Shown here piece after piece: positions 34,827 to 47,231 of a stretch of 64,000 bases of DNA. Made by a program: the position numbers and the translations under genes. The notes beneath the pieces were generated by a model. That model made no database searches, had not been told where the DNA came from, and saw only the letters and a list, made by a program, of their open reading frames with translations. Origin of the DNA: Phycomyces blakesleeanus NRRL 1555(-) (taxonomy: Eukaryota > Mucoromycota > Mucoromycetes > Mucorales > Phycomycetaceae). How positions within the stretch are numbered: position 1 is the first letter of the stretch; each line of letters begins with the position of its first letter. The stretch covers positions 155,545 to 219,544 of the forward strand of contig NW_017265147.1 in the NCBI RefSeq assembly GCF_001638985.1. Direction: 5' to 3'.

Positions 34827-36425
34827 ATGTTTCAACAGTTCAAAAATATATTTCCAAATACAACCCTCAACTTACGTTCAAGTTCTCAGTCTGAAGGGTA
34901 TAGAAGAATAGAATAATACACACATGCACACATGCATGCATTCAATTAAAGCATTCTGTCTAGATCTAGCGAACCTGAATGGAAAGCGCGTGGACTGGAA
35001 CGGTAACACACTAAACTCGCTATTCTATCAACTTCTTACCCATCCATCCCAGATTAGAGACTCTTAAGTCTGAATTTCAGCAATGGAACGACATTTTACT
35101 TCAACGCAACTCTACCATATTGTAATGTCAACTTTATTTTTTTATGCACAAAAACACAATAATAATGCATGTGTGTGTGTATAATCAGGCCTCATCTATC
35201 GCCATCTTTAATCCCGTCACCAACTTCATCGCAACCAACTCAGCCTACTCAACCTCCACTGACTGATCTCGAAGCTACCACTCAATTATTACAAAAGTGT
35301 GTAATCTATCTCCTTGTCTTTGTCTCTCTAAACCTTTATATATAACTTGTGTGTTTTATTGTTTAGGGTGCAAAAAAATTGGGAGACTGTTCGGACAAAC
35401 CACCGGGACAGTATTGAAAAATCTAACGAAGCCAACAAGCGCTTACAACATCTGACAGCACAATGTGATGCGCATGTGCGTATTAGTCAAGCAATGGAAC
35501 AAACAAGCCAAGAAGCAGCATTGGTTCAAAGCCAATTGGACCAATTAGCTAGTATTGCTACCCGACTTACTCAGACCCTCCAATCCCTCGAAACACAAAT
35601 TGATCTTGCAGAAAAAGACAGCGAAAAGGCTGCTTTGGAACAATGGAAAACTCAGCAAGAAACTTTGTTAGCAGCCGAACGGGCTGCAAAACAGTAAGTT
35701 AAAACTCTTATCGAGATTTTCATTTTTCTTTTTCTTTTACTCTATATAATTTTGGAATTTATGGAATAAGTACTTATTTATATTAAGGCAGGAGCTTGAT
35801 CGCAAGGAAGCTGTGTTGAAAGAAAAATTTGAGAAGCACAGCCAACAACAAAAGCAAGAACGTGTTGCTTTGTACGATGCAACTTTTCAGGCCGAATTGG
35901 AAGCATATCGTCAACGGCGAGAAACCCATGTATCTTCCTTGTATTCTGGTAATAAGAAAATAAACGTTTATGTATTATATTTGTTTGTATATATTTTGAA
36001 CCTTTGTTTTTCTTTTTTTTTCCTGGGCTAATGTTGCCATAGTAAACACAACCCAATCTGATCAAATGACAACTACTCTTGAAACACTAAAATTGGATCA
36101 GGAAGATACGGGAGATCTACATGATTTCTTAGGGGAGGACGCAGCATCTCGTGAGGTATGTTGTACTGATAGCCATTTTATTTGAATGATCTTCGGGAAA
36201 TGTGACAGAGAGGATTAATTTATTTCCTCCCTACATTTAATTTCACACTTTTATTAGGTAAAAATTACGCCAGCTGATGAACCGGAAAAGAAAGTGACCA
36301 AAGATTCAAAGAAGCGTGTGTTAAATAAGAAAAAGCCAAAAAAGCCAAAACGAATTGTTGAGAGTGAATCTAGCAGTGAAGGAGAGCGCATAGAAATATT
36401 AGGAGATGAAGACTATGAAGAGTAG
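34827..36425 (+). CDS. Dysbindin-like coiled-coil protein (probable BLOC-1 subunit)
   Basis: An estimated 330-residue protein from about eight exons. The start at 34827 gives MFQQFKNIFPNTTLNLRSSS; splicing then gives GLERLETLKSEFQQW, a Pro/Ser/Thr-rich stretch, and a long coiled coil starting KVQKNWETVRTNHRD. The region with KHSQQQKQERVALYDATFQA, ELEAYRQRR, then LETLKLDQEDTGDLHDFLGE, matches the order of features in the dysbindin domain (K-E-R-Q segment, AFQ-x-E-x-x-Y, and the acidic D-F-L end). The C-terminus has a Lys-rich block and an acidic tail. Dysbindin is a BLOC-1 subunit in endosome and lysosome-related organelle traffic. Assignment rests on pattern similarity only; another coiled-coil protein is possible. 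The first exon is inferred from frame and splice sites. Confidence 0.6.
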
Positions 36426-37411
36426 CTTTTACTGAATCTTTAGAAGATAAAAAAAATCCCTAATGATGAATTATCTTTGATTTGAGCAATATAACTTTTC
36501 GAAACTTTAGAGGAGTTCAATAGTTTTGCATGTTTTTTTTATATATACATATATATTTGAGTTTTTTTTTTTACTTTCTGCAATGGTTTGCTAAAATTGA
36601 TCTAATAAAATTAAATTGAAGAATATAATTTATTAACACCTAGACCAACAATCAAAGCCGATGTTCCGACAGGCCAACCAGAGTATAAAGGCTATATACC
36701 ATTCAAGGAGTAACTTAAACCAAGTTTGTCAAAGTGATGGGACTTAGGAGCCCCTTGGAATCCAAAAGAATAAAATCTGATGGTGTAGGCTGTAAAAGAA
36801 AGACTCCTGCCAATTCAAACAAGTATGCTCCCCAAAAGGGACTGCGACTGGGTATTATTTGCAGCTCATTCACAAAACCTTGAATGACATAGATTCTTTT
36901 TGTAGAAGTGAAAGAATCTTATTTGATAATAGATAATGCACTCGTTAATACAGCTGATAAAATAAGTTGAATTATCACAGACAGAGTATATAGCACCTAT
37001 ATCTTCCTTTTTTCCTCTCCACGCAATATTTGCGCTATTCATGCAGTCAAGGCAGATAGTATTGATCCATAAGCCAGCTTATTTTCACTTAGGATAAAGC
37101 CGACATCTTCTCCTCTCAAGAACCAGTGATTCGCTCAAGAGGTTGATACATTTCTTTTTGTATGCTTACATATAAGAATTTTGTTCTTTTGTGCATAGAG
37201 ACAACAAATTAAATGTGCGTAGAGACTTGACATCATTGAATCTAATACTGCTGGTCAAGAATGGAAGATTGACGTGACTCCTATAATAAAACATACTACA
37301 GTAATAGTAAGCTTGTTGGGCGCAAACACGTAAATATTGCCACAGCATGCGGGCGTTCTTTATTTCTTTTTTCCTTTGACGAAAGAGACTTTAACAATAG
37401 TTAAAATTTTC
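36426..37411. other. Intergenic DNA with a decayed coding relic
   Basis: After the dysbindin-like gene the sequence is AT-rich. Between about 36655 and 36950, conceptual plus-strand translation in shifting frames yields protein-like pieces such as GQPEYKGYIPFKE and KSDGVGCKRKTPANSNKYA. They are interrupted by stops, and the composition is less AT-rich. I take it for an old mobile-element relic but cannot name the family. Confidence 0.4.

Positions 37412-37439
<28 letters not shown>
37412..37439. repeat. 28-base poly(A) tract
   Basis: Uninterrupted run of A in an AT-rich spacer, about 460 bp downstream of the coding relic at 36655-36950. Confidence 0.85.
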
Positions 37440-37443
<4 letters not shown>

Positions 37444-37575
37444 ACAAAACAACATCGAAATCAACATTCAATAAGTTTGCTATGAAAAAGAAAAATATTA
37501 TACGAAAAATTCATGTGTGAGCCACTTTAGAACTGCAGCAAATGAAATATTGCTTATGCGTTAGTATTTTAGCGG

Positions 37576-37804
37576 TGTAAGGGTGTTATTTTTTAGAGAG
37601 TTAAATATTATTGCTTATAGTTATTACTATTCAAATATCTGTTGGGTAGTGACTGGCATGTACTATACAAGTGTGTAGTGTACGTGTGCCTAGCGAGTAC
37701 TAGTTCCATTGATTTTTAATTTGCCGAGTTAAAAAGCTAAAAAGGAACCAGATTTTGGTTGTAGAGTTTGTTGTATTTTACTACATTGTGGTCAGTGTAT
37801 CACA
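37576..37804 (+). mobile_element. Decayed LTR, family 2
   Basis: Shares with the family 2 LTRs (3895-4724 split copy and 54467-54743) the block GTGTGTAGTGTACGTGTGCC, the TTGGTTGTAGAGTTTGTTGT stretch and the end GTGTATCACA. Several deletions relative to the 277-bp copy make it about 229 bp. I see no target duplication, so the left boundary is uncertain. Confidence 0.6.
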
Positions 37805-38600
37805 TACTGGATTAGCCTTTAGAATAGTTTGGTATCAATACAACACACTACTTCCAAGCTGATGAAGTTTCTTTATCTAGCCTTCAGGCTATTCACCAAA
37901 TGGTTAAAGTTCTTATAGAGGTACACATATTATATAAAATAGATTATATTACTACTTTAGGCATCTACACAAAGTCAACTTCAGTTATTCTAAAAATAAT
38001 ATAGATAACTCGGTTCAGAAAACAAAAAGTATGGCGAGGAAAAAGTAGGTAATGAGCAAGAAATGTATTATCTATCTGAACGGCTATGCGTAATTGCCAA
38101 AAAGAGAATCCTAGAAGATACCATACCAAATTCTGACTCATTACACATACCCAGAAGGGAAGAACTACCATCTGTTCTGCTAAACAAGATAGCAAAATTA
38201 CTATGCCAATCAAAAATGAACTTCAAAAACTAGGAATCAATTTTATGAACTACCAATACAGAGAGAGATATACAGCTAAATTCTATACAAAAACATACAA
38301 AGAGATTATGGATGAATGCAAAAGTGAAAAACATGAACGCTACTACCAAGTTCAATTACTGTAAAGATCGACAGCCTTTTTCGATAATCTATTAGAATAT
38401 CATTTTGAAAGCAATAACAATAGAATATTACAATACTTTGATGAATAAAAATCTGCTGAACTGGATAAAACCTCTTATAATTCCAAATTTCTCGGCACTA
38501 TACAGCAAGCTGTCTTCAATGCCAACCTCTAGAGGAAGAAGTCTAAAGAGGTGATGGACAGTTATTCAGAAGATATGTATTTTTGAAAGTTTGTTGATAT
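37805..38600 (+). pseudogene. Degenerate coding relic downstream of a family 2 LTR
   Basis: Plus-strand conceptual translation around 38200-38560 stays protein-like in one frame apart from a few stops: KNELQKLGINFMNYQYRERY, then TAKFYTKTYKEIMDECKSEK, FFDNLLEYHFESNNNRILQY and SKFLGTIQQAVFNANL. Its position after a plus-strand LTR suggests remains of that element's internal region, but no retroviral motif is visible, so the identity is open. Confidence 0.45.
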
Positions 38601-38801
38601 AATTGATATATTTTTTGAAAATGTAAACTACGTCGCTATACGCTTTGACAAGATAAAATATTGCCGTGTTCCCCTAGAAATACATCTTTCTTTCTTTTCA
38701 TTTTGAGTACACCTTTTTCTTCTTCTTATAAATGCAAGGCACGCATTTCTTGTGTATATCCTAATTAGAGTCTGGGAGGCTAATAGCACATACACATACA
38801 C

Positions 38802-38829
38802 AAATATATATATATATATATATATATAT
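38802..38829. repeat. TA microsatellite
   Basis: Uninterrupted TA repeat in intergenic DNA. A CT repeat follows at about 38982-39004. Confidence 0.85.
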
Positions 38830-41513
38830 GTTCTCACATTTGACGCAGCTAATTGATAGAAAAAAAGAGGAAGATAAAATTAGTCTTTACATACACAATA
38901 CTTTTACCTTTATTGATCCCTTGTATAAATGTGGGAAACAATACTGCCATTTTATAATAAATACCCTGCCCTCAGTCCTTCTCTCTCTCTCTCTCTCTCT
39001 CTCTCTTTTCTCTAAATACATACCTAACCAAGCTTTTATTTTCTTTAAACCTCTTTGTCCCAAATTGATGCCAAATCTTTAACCAATAAACAAAAAATAT
39101 CAATTGTGCTTTTTAATTAAAACCACAAAAATACTAAAAGGAAGTATACCGAAACATCGGACATTTTTAAAGTCTGTTCTTCTTTTTTCTCTCTATCTCT
39201 AACATATTTATCAGAAACCCAATGATGTCTTATAGTCTAATTATACAGTATGTTAGATATTATCCCACTTGTTTCTGTAGAGTTCATGCTTTTATGCGCT
39301 GGGATCCAGGGACAGGTGCATATACTATGTTATAGCTCTTGAGTTTCATTACATAGGGAAAGTACAACCGCGAATTGTTTAAACTGCAAGTATTGATGTT
39401 CAGAAACATTATTGAGCGGCAAATCTTTCGGATTGATGGGGATCTGTTGCTAGATATTTTAGTGTAGATTGTCAATGCACGTCTTAATGAAAGTAAAATT
39501 ATATATTTCAGTCTTTCAGGGCCAATTTACATAATGTTATAAGCCAGATTGAATAATATGTTTGAGGAAAGAAGCATTTTGTCAAAATATAACATGTTAT
39601 ACAAAATATATTTGCAGTAGGGTCTCGGATCTCAAATACATTCTGAGTTTTCAATTTCACTTGAAAAAAGAAAAGAAGATAGGATGTATTTATCAGCTAT
39701 TTCGACTCAAGTGTATGTATATTTGAAACGACATGAGATTATAGTTTCTTTAATATCGATTGATCTGCCACAGCTTCTCGATATATATATTTTGTTGATG
39801 ATATGTAAATGAGAAGGTTGATTTATAAAGCTTGGGAAGCTGGACTATATGAACAACAGTCATGAATACTTCAATATGTTAAAGATGTGTATATTTCTTA
39901 TTACGATAAACTATAGCTCTTGGTATATTTTTGAGACTATGTATGGAATAAAGTATTATCCATAGATATTATTGGCTGCACTTCTAACATTACTTTGAAA
40001 TAAAATCTATTTTTAAATTGAAAATTTAAACACAATAGCCACGGCTCGATATGTGTCATAGCAACATCTTTTACTAAATTATAATGTATCAACGGACGCT
40101 AAACATATTCACTTTTTATTGAATTGCGTTAATGCTCATAATAAGTCATATTTTTTGTGCTTTCAAGTAATACTACTGCTATTTATTTCTTTAGTAGCAT
40201 CTAATACTTGGTTTAACTTGAAGATTGTATGAGACATTATACCTTGATAAGAAAAGGTAGCTTCTTAATCATACGATGGATTATAGCTGCGATCTGACAT
40301 GTGTATTAAACATGCTCAACTAAATAACATTATTTTAAAATCTGAAGAAATAGCCAAAGACCAGGGATCGTATATGTACTACGTTGACCTTGTCATGGCA
40401 CGTTTCTATTTTAAAATGATTATAATATACTATTAAATAATTGCTGGCTACCCATAATCTTATTTGCTACACTTTGATTGATGGCCAAAGTCTACTTATT
40501 TATTTGTTGACCTATCAAAATATTAATTAAGACAATATTCTTGATTGCTTTTTCGTGCGATATTCATGAATATCCCAAGGTTTATGGCTGTGAGTATTGG
40601 CATTTGCTGTAAGTAGAACTTGTACCCCATTGATGTTATAATTTATTATCTTATTAAACGTAAATGCAATTACTTGCCTGAAATTTGCTCGAAAATGTAT
40701 ATTACCATGCATTGGGTGTATTCGAGGAATATGTAGAATTTGAAAAAGTAAAAAACATTTGTAAGACACTATATATGACAGCTATACTTTTTTTATTGGC
40801 TCCAGACGCATGTCAATACATCTTTTAAAATATTGTGCATAATCTGTGCACTACAGAAGGGGTCTAAAGACCTGTCTATGCTTCCATGTGCTTATGAATG
40901 TGTTGCACTGATATGTCTTTGGCGAATGTAAAATAGCAAAAATGTTAGCTGTCATACAGTCGGAAATGAAGTTGTTAATTGAATCAATATTAATATATTG
41001 CTTAAACCGGATCATTTCCTTGTAAATTCTCCTTTTACTCATTTTACTTATTTGAAGTGCTGTTTTTGTCGTATTTATATATATATATATCGGACCATCA
41101 ATTATAGTCTACTACTTTTGCGTACCTGGACTACCTGGAATTTATGAATAGCCTTTTAAAGACTTATAAAGTCCTCCATTGCACCACCTACAAGGTAACA
41201 TAAATCCATTTCTTGGTAATAAATCATACATGTAATATACAATGTCACCTAACCATTTTTGGTTTTAAATTACTACAAATGCTACTAGCATCACATTTTG
41301 TCTGTATAGGAAAATATTTTCGTCGAAAAGGAGCTTAAAAGTGTACAGACTTGGAGTCCACAAATTCGGGTCAGTATTAATTCCATTAATTGAGATTAAA
41401 GATATACGTTGACAGGTTTGCGAAAAGACTATATATACTGTATATCTTACAACGTTGATTTCCCTCATCACCCCCACTTCCTTTCCTTTCGACCTCATAT
41501 TCCTAAACTCATA
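38830..41513. other. AT-rich intergenic DNA upstream of polygalacturonase 1
   Basis: About 2.7 kb without a recognisable gene. The reading frames present are short and AT-driven. A CTATATATACTG sequence near 41430-41441, roughly 75-85 bp before the ATG at 41514, is the likely TATA region of the next gene. Confidence 0.5.
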
Positions 41514-42784
41514 ATGCACTTCTTTGGAACCGGCGCTATTGCTTCATTTTTGCTCTTGGCCACTGCTGCTCAAGCTGCCACTGTCTGCACTGTGAAAACT
41601 TCCAGCAAAGGTGATGATGCTGTTTCGATCAATGCTGCCTTTGAGTCTTGCAAGAACGGTGGTACTGTCGTCTTCCCTGCCGGAGCCACCTTTAACATGA
41701 AATCGGTTGTTTCTGCTTCTGGCCTCAAGGGTGTCACTGTAAAGTTTGACTCCACCGTCAACCTTCCTGCCTACAACACCGCATTTGCTAAAGAAAAGGC
41801 CTACTTCTATCTTGCCGGTGACAAGATCACCTTTTCTGGAAAGGGTACCTTCTATGGAAATGGTCAGGGATGGTACAATGCCGCCAACAAGAATGCACCC
41901 GTTGTTTTCAAACCTAAAGCTTCCAACTCTTACTTTGGTGGTTTCACTATCAAGCAGGCTCCTCGCGCTCATTTCAGTGTTAACGGATGCAGCAACACTA
42001 TCTTTGAGAACCTGACCATCAACACCGTTTCTTCCAATGCTAAATACCCTGCTAAGAACACCGATGCCTTTGATGTTTCTGCATCAAGTGATATTACAAT
42101 CCGTAACTCCAACATTGTCAACGGTGATGATTGTATTGCTGTCAACGGCGGTGTCAACGGCTTGACCGTCTCTGGCCTTACTTGTACTGGTAGTCACGGT
42201 TTCAGTGTTGGTTCCCTTGGCAAGGATGGCAAGACTGATGTTGTGTCTAACTTGAAGTTCTTGAACAACAAGTGTATCGATTGTCAGAATGGTGTCAGGT
42301 AATTAATTAAAAAAAGTAAACTTTTTATACATACAATTATTAACATATGTATACAATCAATAGAATCAAGACCTGGCCTGGAGGAAAAGGCAGCGTTACT
42401 GGAATTACCTTTGATAACATCAACCTTCAGAATGCCGAGAACCCCATCTTGATTACCACCCATTACTGCGATAACCAGAAGTCTTCCAGCTGCACCGGAA
42501 ATGATGCTACTTCTTTGAGCATCAGCGATGTCACCATCAACAACGTCTATGGGTAGGTTATTAAATAATGTTTTAATCATCCAACATATAATGGTTTTCT
42601 CACATTGTTTTACAGTACTGTATCCTCTTCCAAGAAGAAGTCCATCTTAAGCATTGACTGCTCTACTGGAACTCCTTGCAAGAATTTCAACCTTTCCAAC
42701 ATCAAGATCACTGCTGCTTCTAACACCCCTAAGAACGTATGCAAGAACCTTTCTGGCTCTAGCTCTATCTCTTACTGCAAGTAA
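41514..42784 (+). CDS. Secreted GH28 polygalacturonase, copy 1
   Basis: Predicted extracellular pectin-degrading enzyme hydrolysing alpha-1,4-galacturonan. Three exons (41514-about 42298, 42363-about 42552, about 42617-42784). The signal peptide is MHFFGTGAIASFLLLATAAQA. GH28 landmarks along the parallel beta-helix are NTDAFDVS, then GDDCIAV with two catalytic Asp, GSHGFSVGS (catalytic His region) and RIKTWPGG, whose RIK substrate-binding motif is formed across intron 1. The C-terminal exon ends NLSGSSSISYCK. Whether it is endo- or exo-acting cannot be decided here, though the overall look is that of Rhizopus GH28 enzymes. Exon 1, intron 1 and exon 2 match the inverted copy at 48434-49702 almost base for base, while exon 3 differs clearly. 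Confidence 0.95.
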
Positions 42785-43658
42785 AAAAAATAGACTTCAT
42801 TCTCTATACCCGTTATAAGTAGCGTTTAAATTATTATCATTATTCTGTCTCTTTTTAAGATTATTAAAAAGAATAAAATAAAATATATACATTTTTAGCA
42901 TGAAACATAATAGTACTACCTAAAAACTGGCTTGAATGCAAAAGAGTATATATATGCGTGTATGTAATTTAGTTAGGGCTTTTTACTAGTTGTTTTTTTT
43001 TTTGGTAATTTAAAGCTGAATTTCATGCAAAGCATCAAAAATATTTGTCCTTACGCTTAACTCATGTATAGCAAAATATTCTTCCTATCTATATATATAT
43101 ATATATATAATAGTTTATACTGTTCTAGTTGTTTTGTTTTCAAGATATTTAAAATATAAAACTGAGTATTAGTAAGGGGGATCGTACAGTCTTGTTTTTA
43201 TTTGTTACAGATATTAATATACAAGTAGCTAGGTTGTGGAGGCTAGATTCATATACTCTTAAAGAAGTATTTATATGGCATTCCTTAAGAATTACTTGTG
43301 TTAAAGGTTTTTAGTCTAAAATTAAACTATCTAAAATTATAGTTTTCTCTCAACATACTGTTGAGTATAGTGTCGGCTAAAAATACCGTTAAAATAAAAT
43401 ATTATGACAAGAGCTTTATTTTCTTTCAACCCCCACTTTTTAAATATATTCTTTTATGAATTCTGTTTTTTTTTGTACAAAGCTATAATAATTTTTTTAA
43501 CGCTGTATATATTAATATAATAATTTACGAGATCTTAGCTTTCAGAAGTTAGTAAATAAATAAAAAGATTTTTATTTATATTTCTCATTTATTTCCAATA
43601 AACGTATATGCTAAATAGGGATAGATTGACTTGGGTATATTATAGTAGCAATTATCTT
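42785..43658. other. Convergent spacer between polygalacturonases 1 and 2
   Basis: 874 bp of AT-rich sequence holding two 3' untranslated regions and a short TA repeat near 43092-43109. No gene recognised. Confidence 0.5.
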
Positions 43659-44937
43659 CTAAACGCTGCAGTAGGAAATAGAAGACGACCCGGAAAGATT
43701 AGTGCAGACGTTCTTGGGCGTGTTTGAGGCGGCCACAATGTTGATATTGGTGATGGCAAAGTTTTTGCAAGGAGTTTCAGTAGAGCAGTTAACGCTGATA
43801 ATAGGCTTTTTCTTGGTAGCAGAAACAGTACTATATATATATATGTATACATGTTATTAAAAATGTATGTGCAATTAATTATTTTACTTACCCATAAATG
43901 TTGTTAAGAGTTACATCACTGATGCTCAAGGAGGTCGAGTCGCTTCCAATACAGCTTTCAGCCTTTTGGTCATCGCAGTAATGGGTGGTGATCAAGATGG
44001 GGTTCTCGGCATTCTGGAGGTTGATGTTATCAAAGGTAATTCCAGTAACGCTACCCTTTCCTCCAGGCCAGGTCTTGATTCTAAAGTTTGCAAGCATCAG
44101 TGGTCAGATTATAAAAAGTAGCTATAGTAACCCAAACCGATCTAAAAATTACCTGACACCGTTTTGACAGTCGATACATTTATTGCCCAAAAATTTCAAG
44201 TCAGAAACAACCTCGGTCTTGCCGTCCTTTCCAAGAGACCCTACACTGAAACCGTGGCTTCCGGTGCAAGTAAGGCCAGAAACGGTCAAGTTTGTGACAC
44301 CTCCGTTTACAGCAATACAGTCATCACCGTTGACAATGTTGGAGCTACGGATAGTGATATCACTTGATGAAGAAACATCAAAGGCATCGGTGTTCTTAGC
44401 TGGGTAGCTCGTAGATGAAGAGACAGTGTTTATAGTCAATGATTCGAATAAAGTGTTTACACAGTTGTTGACACTGAAATGAGCGCGAGGAGCCTGTTTG
44501 ATAGTAAAGCCAGCAAAGTAAGAGTTTGTAGCCTTTGGCTTAAAAACAACGGGAGCATTGTTGTTGGCGGCGTTGTACCAGCCCTGACCATTTCCGTAGA
44601 ATACACCTGGTCCATAAAAGTTGATGTTGTCACCAGCAAGGTAGAAGAAGGCCTTTTCGCTCTCAAATGCAGTGTTGTAGGCTGGGAGATTGACTGTGGA
44701 AGAGAACTTGACAGTTACATCCTGGAGACCAGTGACAGAAACCACAGACTTCATATTGAAGGTAGAACCGGATGGGAATACAACGGTACCGCCATTTTTG
44801 CAAGACTCAAATGCTGCATTGATTGAGACGGCATCATCTCCAGTGCTTGAAGTCGTTACTGTACACACTGTTGCGGCTTGGGCAGTAGTAGCCAGGAGCA
44901 TAACAGAGACAGCAGTGGTAAGTCCAAGGAAGTGCAT
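43659..44937 (-). CDS. Secreted GH28 polygalacturonase, copy 2
   Basis: Same three-exon plan as its neighbours. The signal peptide is MHFLGLTTAVSVMLLATTAQA from the ATG at 44937. Catalytic landmarks are NTDAFDVSSSSDI, GDDCIAVNGG, GSHGFSVGSLG and RIKTWPGGKG, the last joined across intron 1 (about 44084-44152). Exon 2 ends LNNIYG, and exon 3 encodes TVSATKKKPIISVNC and SSISYCSV before the TAG at 43659-43661. It is clearly more diverged from copies 1 and 3 than they are from each other in exons 1-2. A GTATATAAAG box lies about 75 bp upstream of the ATG. It is convergent with copy 1. Confidence 0.95.
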
Positions 44938-45008
44938 GACTGTTGAATAAATTAGATAATAGAAGGATGTGAGGATAATGATAAAATTATTTTTCGAACA
45001 TTCTTTCT

Positions 45009-45018
45009 TTATATACGT
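45009..45018 (-). promoter_or_regulatory. TATA box of polygalacturonase copy 2
   Basis: GTATATAAAG on the minus strand, about 75 bp before the ATG at 44937, at the distance expected for a secreted-enzyme gene with a short leader. Confidence 0.5.
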
Positions 45019-46333
45019 TCTCTCTTCTATATATTTTTTACACTTCTGTCAATATTACTCCACAGATTAGTATAAAAAATTGCCAAGATCTGATATGAGA
45101 TATTGCAAGGAAATAATATTATTCTCCTTTTCAACGATACCTTTTTTTCGTGGAAGAGTGTGAGTATTTTGCCCAAATATTTTGTTAAATCTCAGCTGAG
45201 ATGATTTACGGGGTCTCTCTCTCTCTGTGTGCGTGTGCAAATTTCTCCGTGCAAGCAGTGACCCTGTGAGATTAAATTCATATAATACCGTAAGACCTGG
45301 TAAATTTCGGTTTATTCCAGATACTCCCAAGCACAGAATTGTAGTCTAATATATTAAATCCTTTACTGATCCAGTAGGAGATATTATATCATTTAAATCA
45401 ATATAATATAAAACCCTTTTTGAATAAGTCTAATAGTATATTGCAATTTTTATAAAAGACACTCGGTATCCAATTGTGCAACATGCTCTTCCTTCTTACC
45501 TTATTAAGAACATAATATGTTTGATATACCCTGGTTTTCGGCATACACTTTGGCGTACTCGGCATTCTAGACCTCGTTAAATTGCACAATTTTAAATATA
45601 TACACATCCATAGATCTTTACATAGTATAATCAATTAATGTAAATAATATTCGGAGAAAGTGGGCTTTTTAACCTTGGAGTTTATGGATATCTTATTTGC
45701 TCCAGAATTAGATGACTTTCTTTAGTGTTGGGTTTCTTGAATCTATTGAACAGAAGGTTTATATCTTTTTGGTATATGGTAAAATATTAGCCGAGAATTA
45801 GGATTACCTGCCAAAAAATAAGACAAAAAAGAAACTTCTACTAGAAAGTAAGAAATTATGTAATTTACAAAGTCAATTTGAGAAATCCTTCAATTCAAGC
45901 AATTTTTTTTTCATTTGTTATGTTAACTCATATAGATACTTCTTGACAAAATGAATGATTCAAGTATCCTCACAAACATCACCAGCAGTGTGATCAACAT
46001 CATTTTTTTGTAACAGTATTATCATAGTAATCAAATATTTGAAATGAGCCCTTGACACACACGAAAACAAATCACTTGTTTTTATTAACTGTCCTCTGAA
46101 AAATTCTTAAAACAAAATTTAAGTTGTGTGTTCGTACACAGTGGCATGAATACTCTTGTAAAAAGCTATACATTAATAACATAATTGGTTACTAATACAT
46201 AGTTATTAAACCATCTTGCATCCGTCAGTATACTGTCTTATATTAAACTATAAATATTTGACCTGCTTCTTTTAAAATCGGTTATCAAAAGACAGTCTGG
46301 ATGTCTGACACTTCGTCTGGAGTTAATAGATAA
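45019..46333. other. AT-rich intergenic DNA
   Basis: No gene recognised in the spacer upstream of polygalacturonase 2. A short CT repeat lies near 45215. Confidence 0.5.
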
Positions 46334-46666
46334 TAAGGGTGGACAATAGGAATTTTTTAGAAAATTCGCTTCTTCTTTGAGTAAATGTATTTGTTAAAAA
46401 AATAAAACTCAGAAATTTGGAATTTTTTAAAAGGATCCACTTTTTTGTGGATTTTTTTTATAAAAAAAAAGAATTTTTTTTACCAAAAAGAGATGATGAA
46501 GTTCAAGGCGTTGCATCTCATAATTTTTTTTCAAAAATTCGCTAAAGATAACCGCTTTTTTACCACTTTTTCATTTTTTTTGACTTTTTTTTCTGCAATG
46601 TTATTGGATTAGAAGGAATTAAAAAAATGGAATTTTTTCGAGAAAAATTCCTATTGTCCACCCTTA
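46334..46666. mobile_element. MITE (333 bp) with 24-bp terminal inverted repeats
   Basis: 46334-46357 and 46643-46666 are perfect inverted repeats whose outer part reads TAAGGGTGGACAATAGGAAT. The outermost TA on each side suggests a TA target duplication, as for Tc1/mariner-type MITEs. The interior is very A/T-rich, with repeated GAATTTTTT blocks and no coding potential. Confidence 0.82.
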
Positions 46667-47231
46667 ATACTCTTCGAAAACTTACTTTTATTACTAAATA
46701 TCTCTATTTAATGCTATAACATTGATCCAAAACATCCTTATATAGTGAAATTTATCAATAAATCACAAAAATCATCATTTAGAGATCAAGACTAGCATGA
46801 AATATGTACAAATAATATAGAATTACTATAATAAGCGACATTCATAAAGTAAAGCTCTTTCTTATGACTTGATCTTTTGCTATCTTTTCTTGACCAGTAA
46901 ACATAACCAGCAATCCTACGGGGACGACATTTTCAGGATGGGACACTACCTTTTTTTGCCAGACTAATTTATTGTTACTACTTGTCCGATGTCTGATGTC
47001 CGGTGTCTTTTCTCCAATCCTTCAAAGAAAAACTATGTGTCCTGAAATTCTTAATTCAATATTTAAATATAACGCCTTCTTTTCTATTATATACTCTTTT
47101 CATAAGGACTATTAATCAATTGTACTGAAAAAATATTATTTTTCTCGAAGATAGCAAAGAGACTACTTTGCTCATTGTAGATTGGCAATTAAAAATTATA
47201 ATGTTAATTACTTTCTAGAAATCACTTCAAT
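46667..47231. other. Intergenic DNA
   Basis: Nothing recognised beyond AT-rich sequence. Confidence 0.4.
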
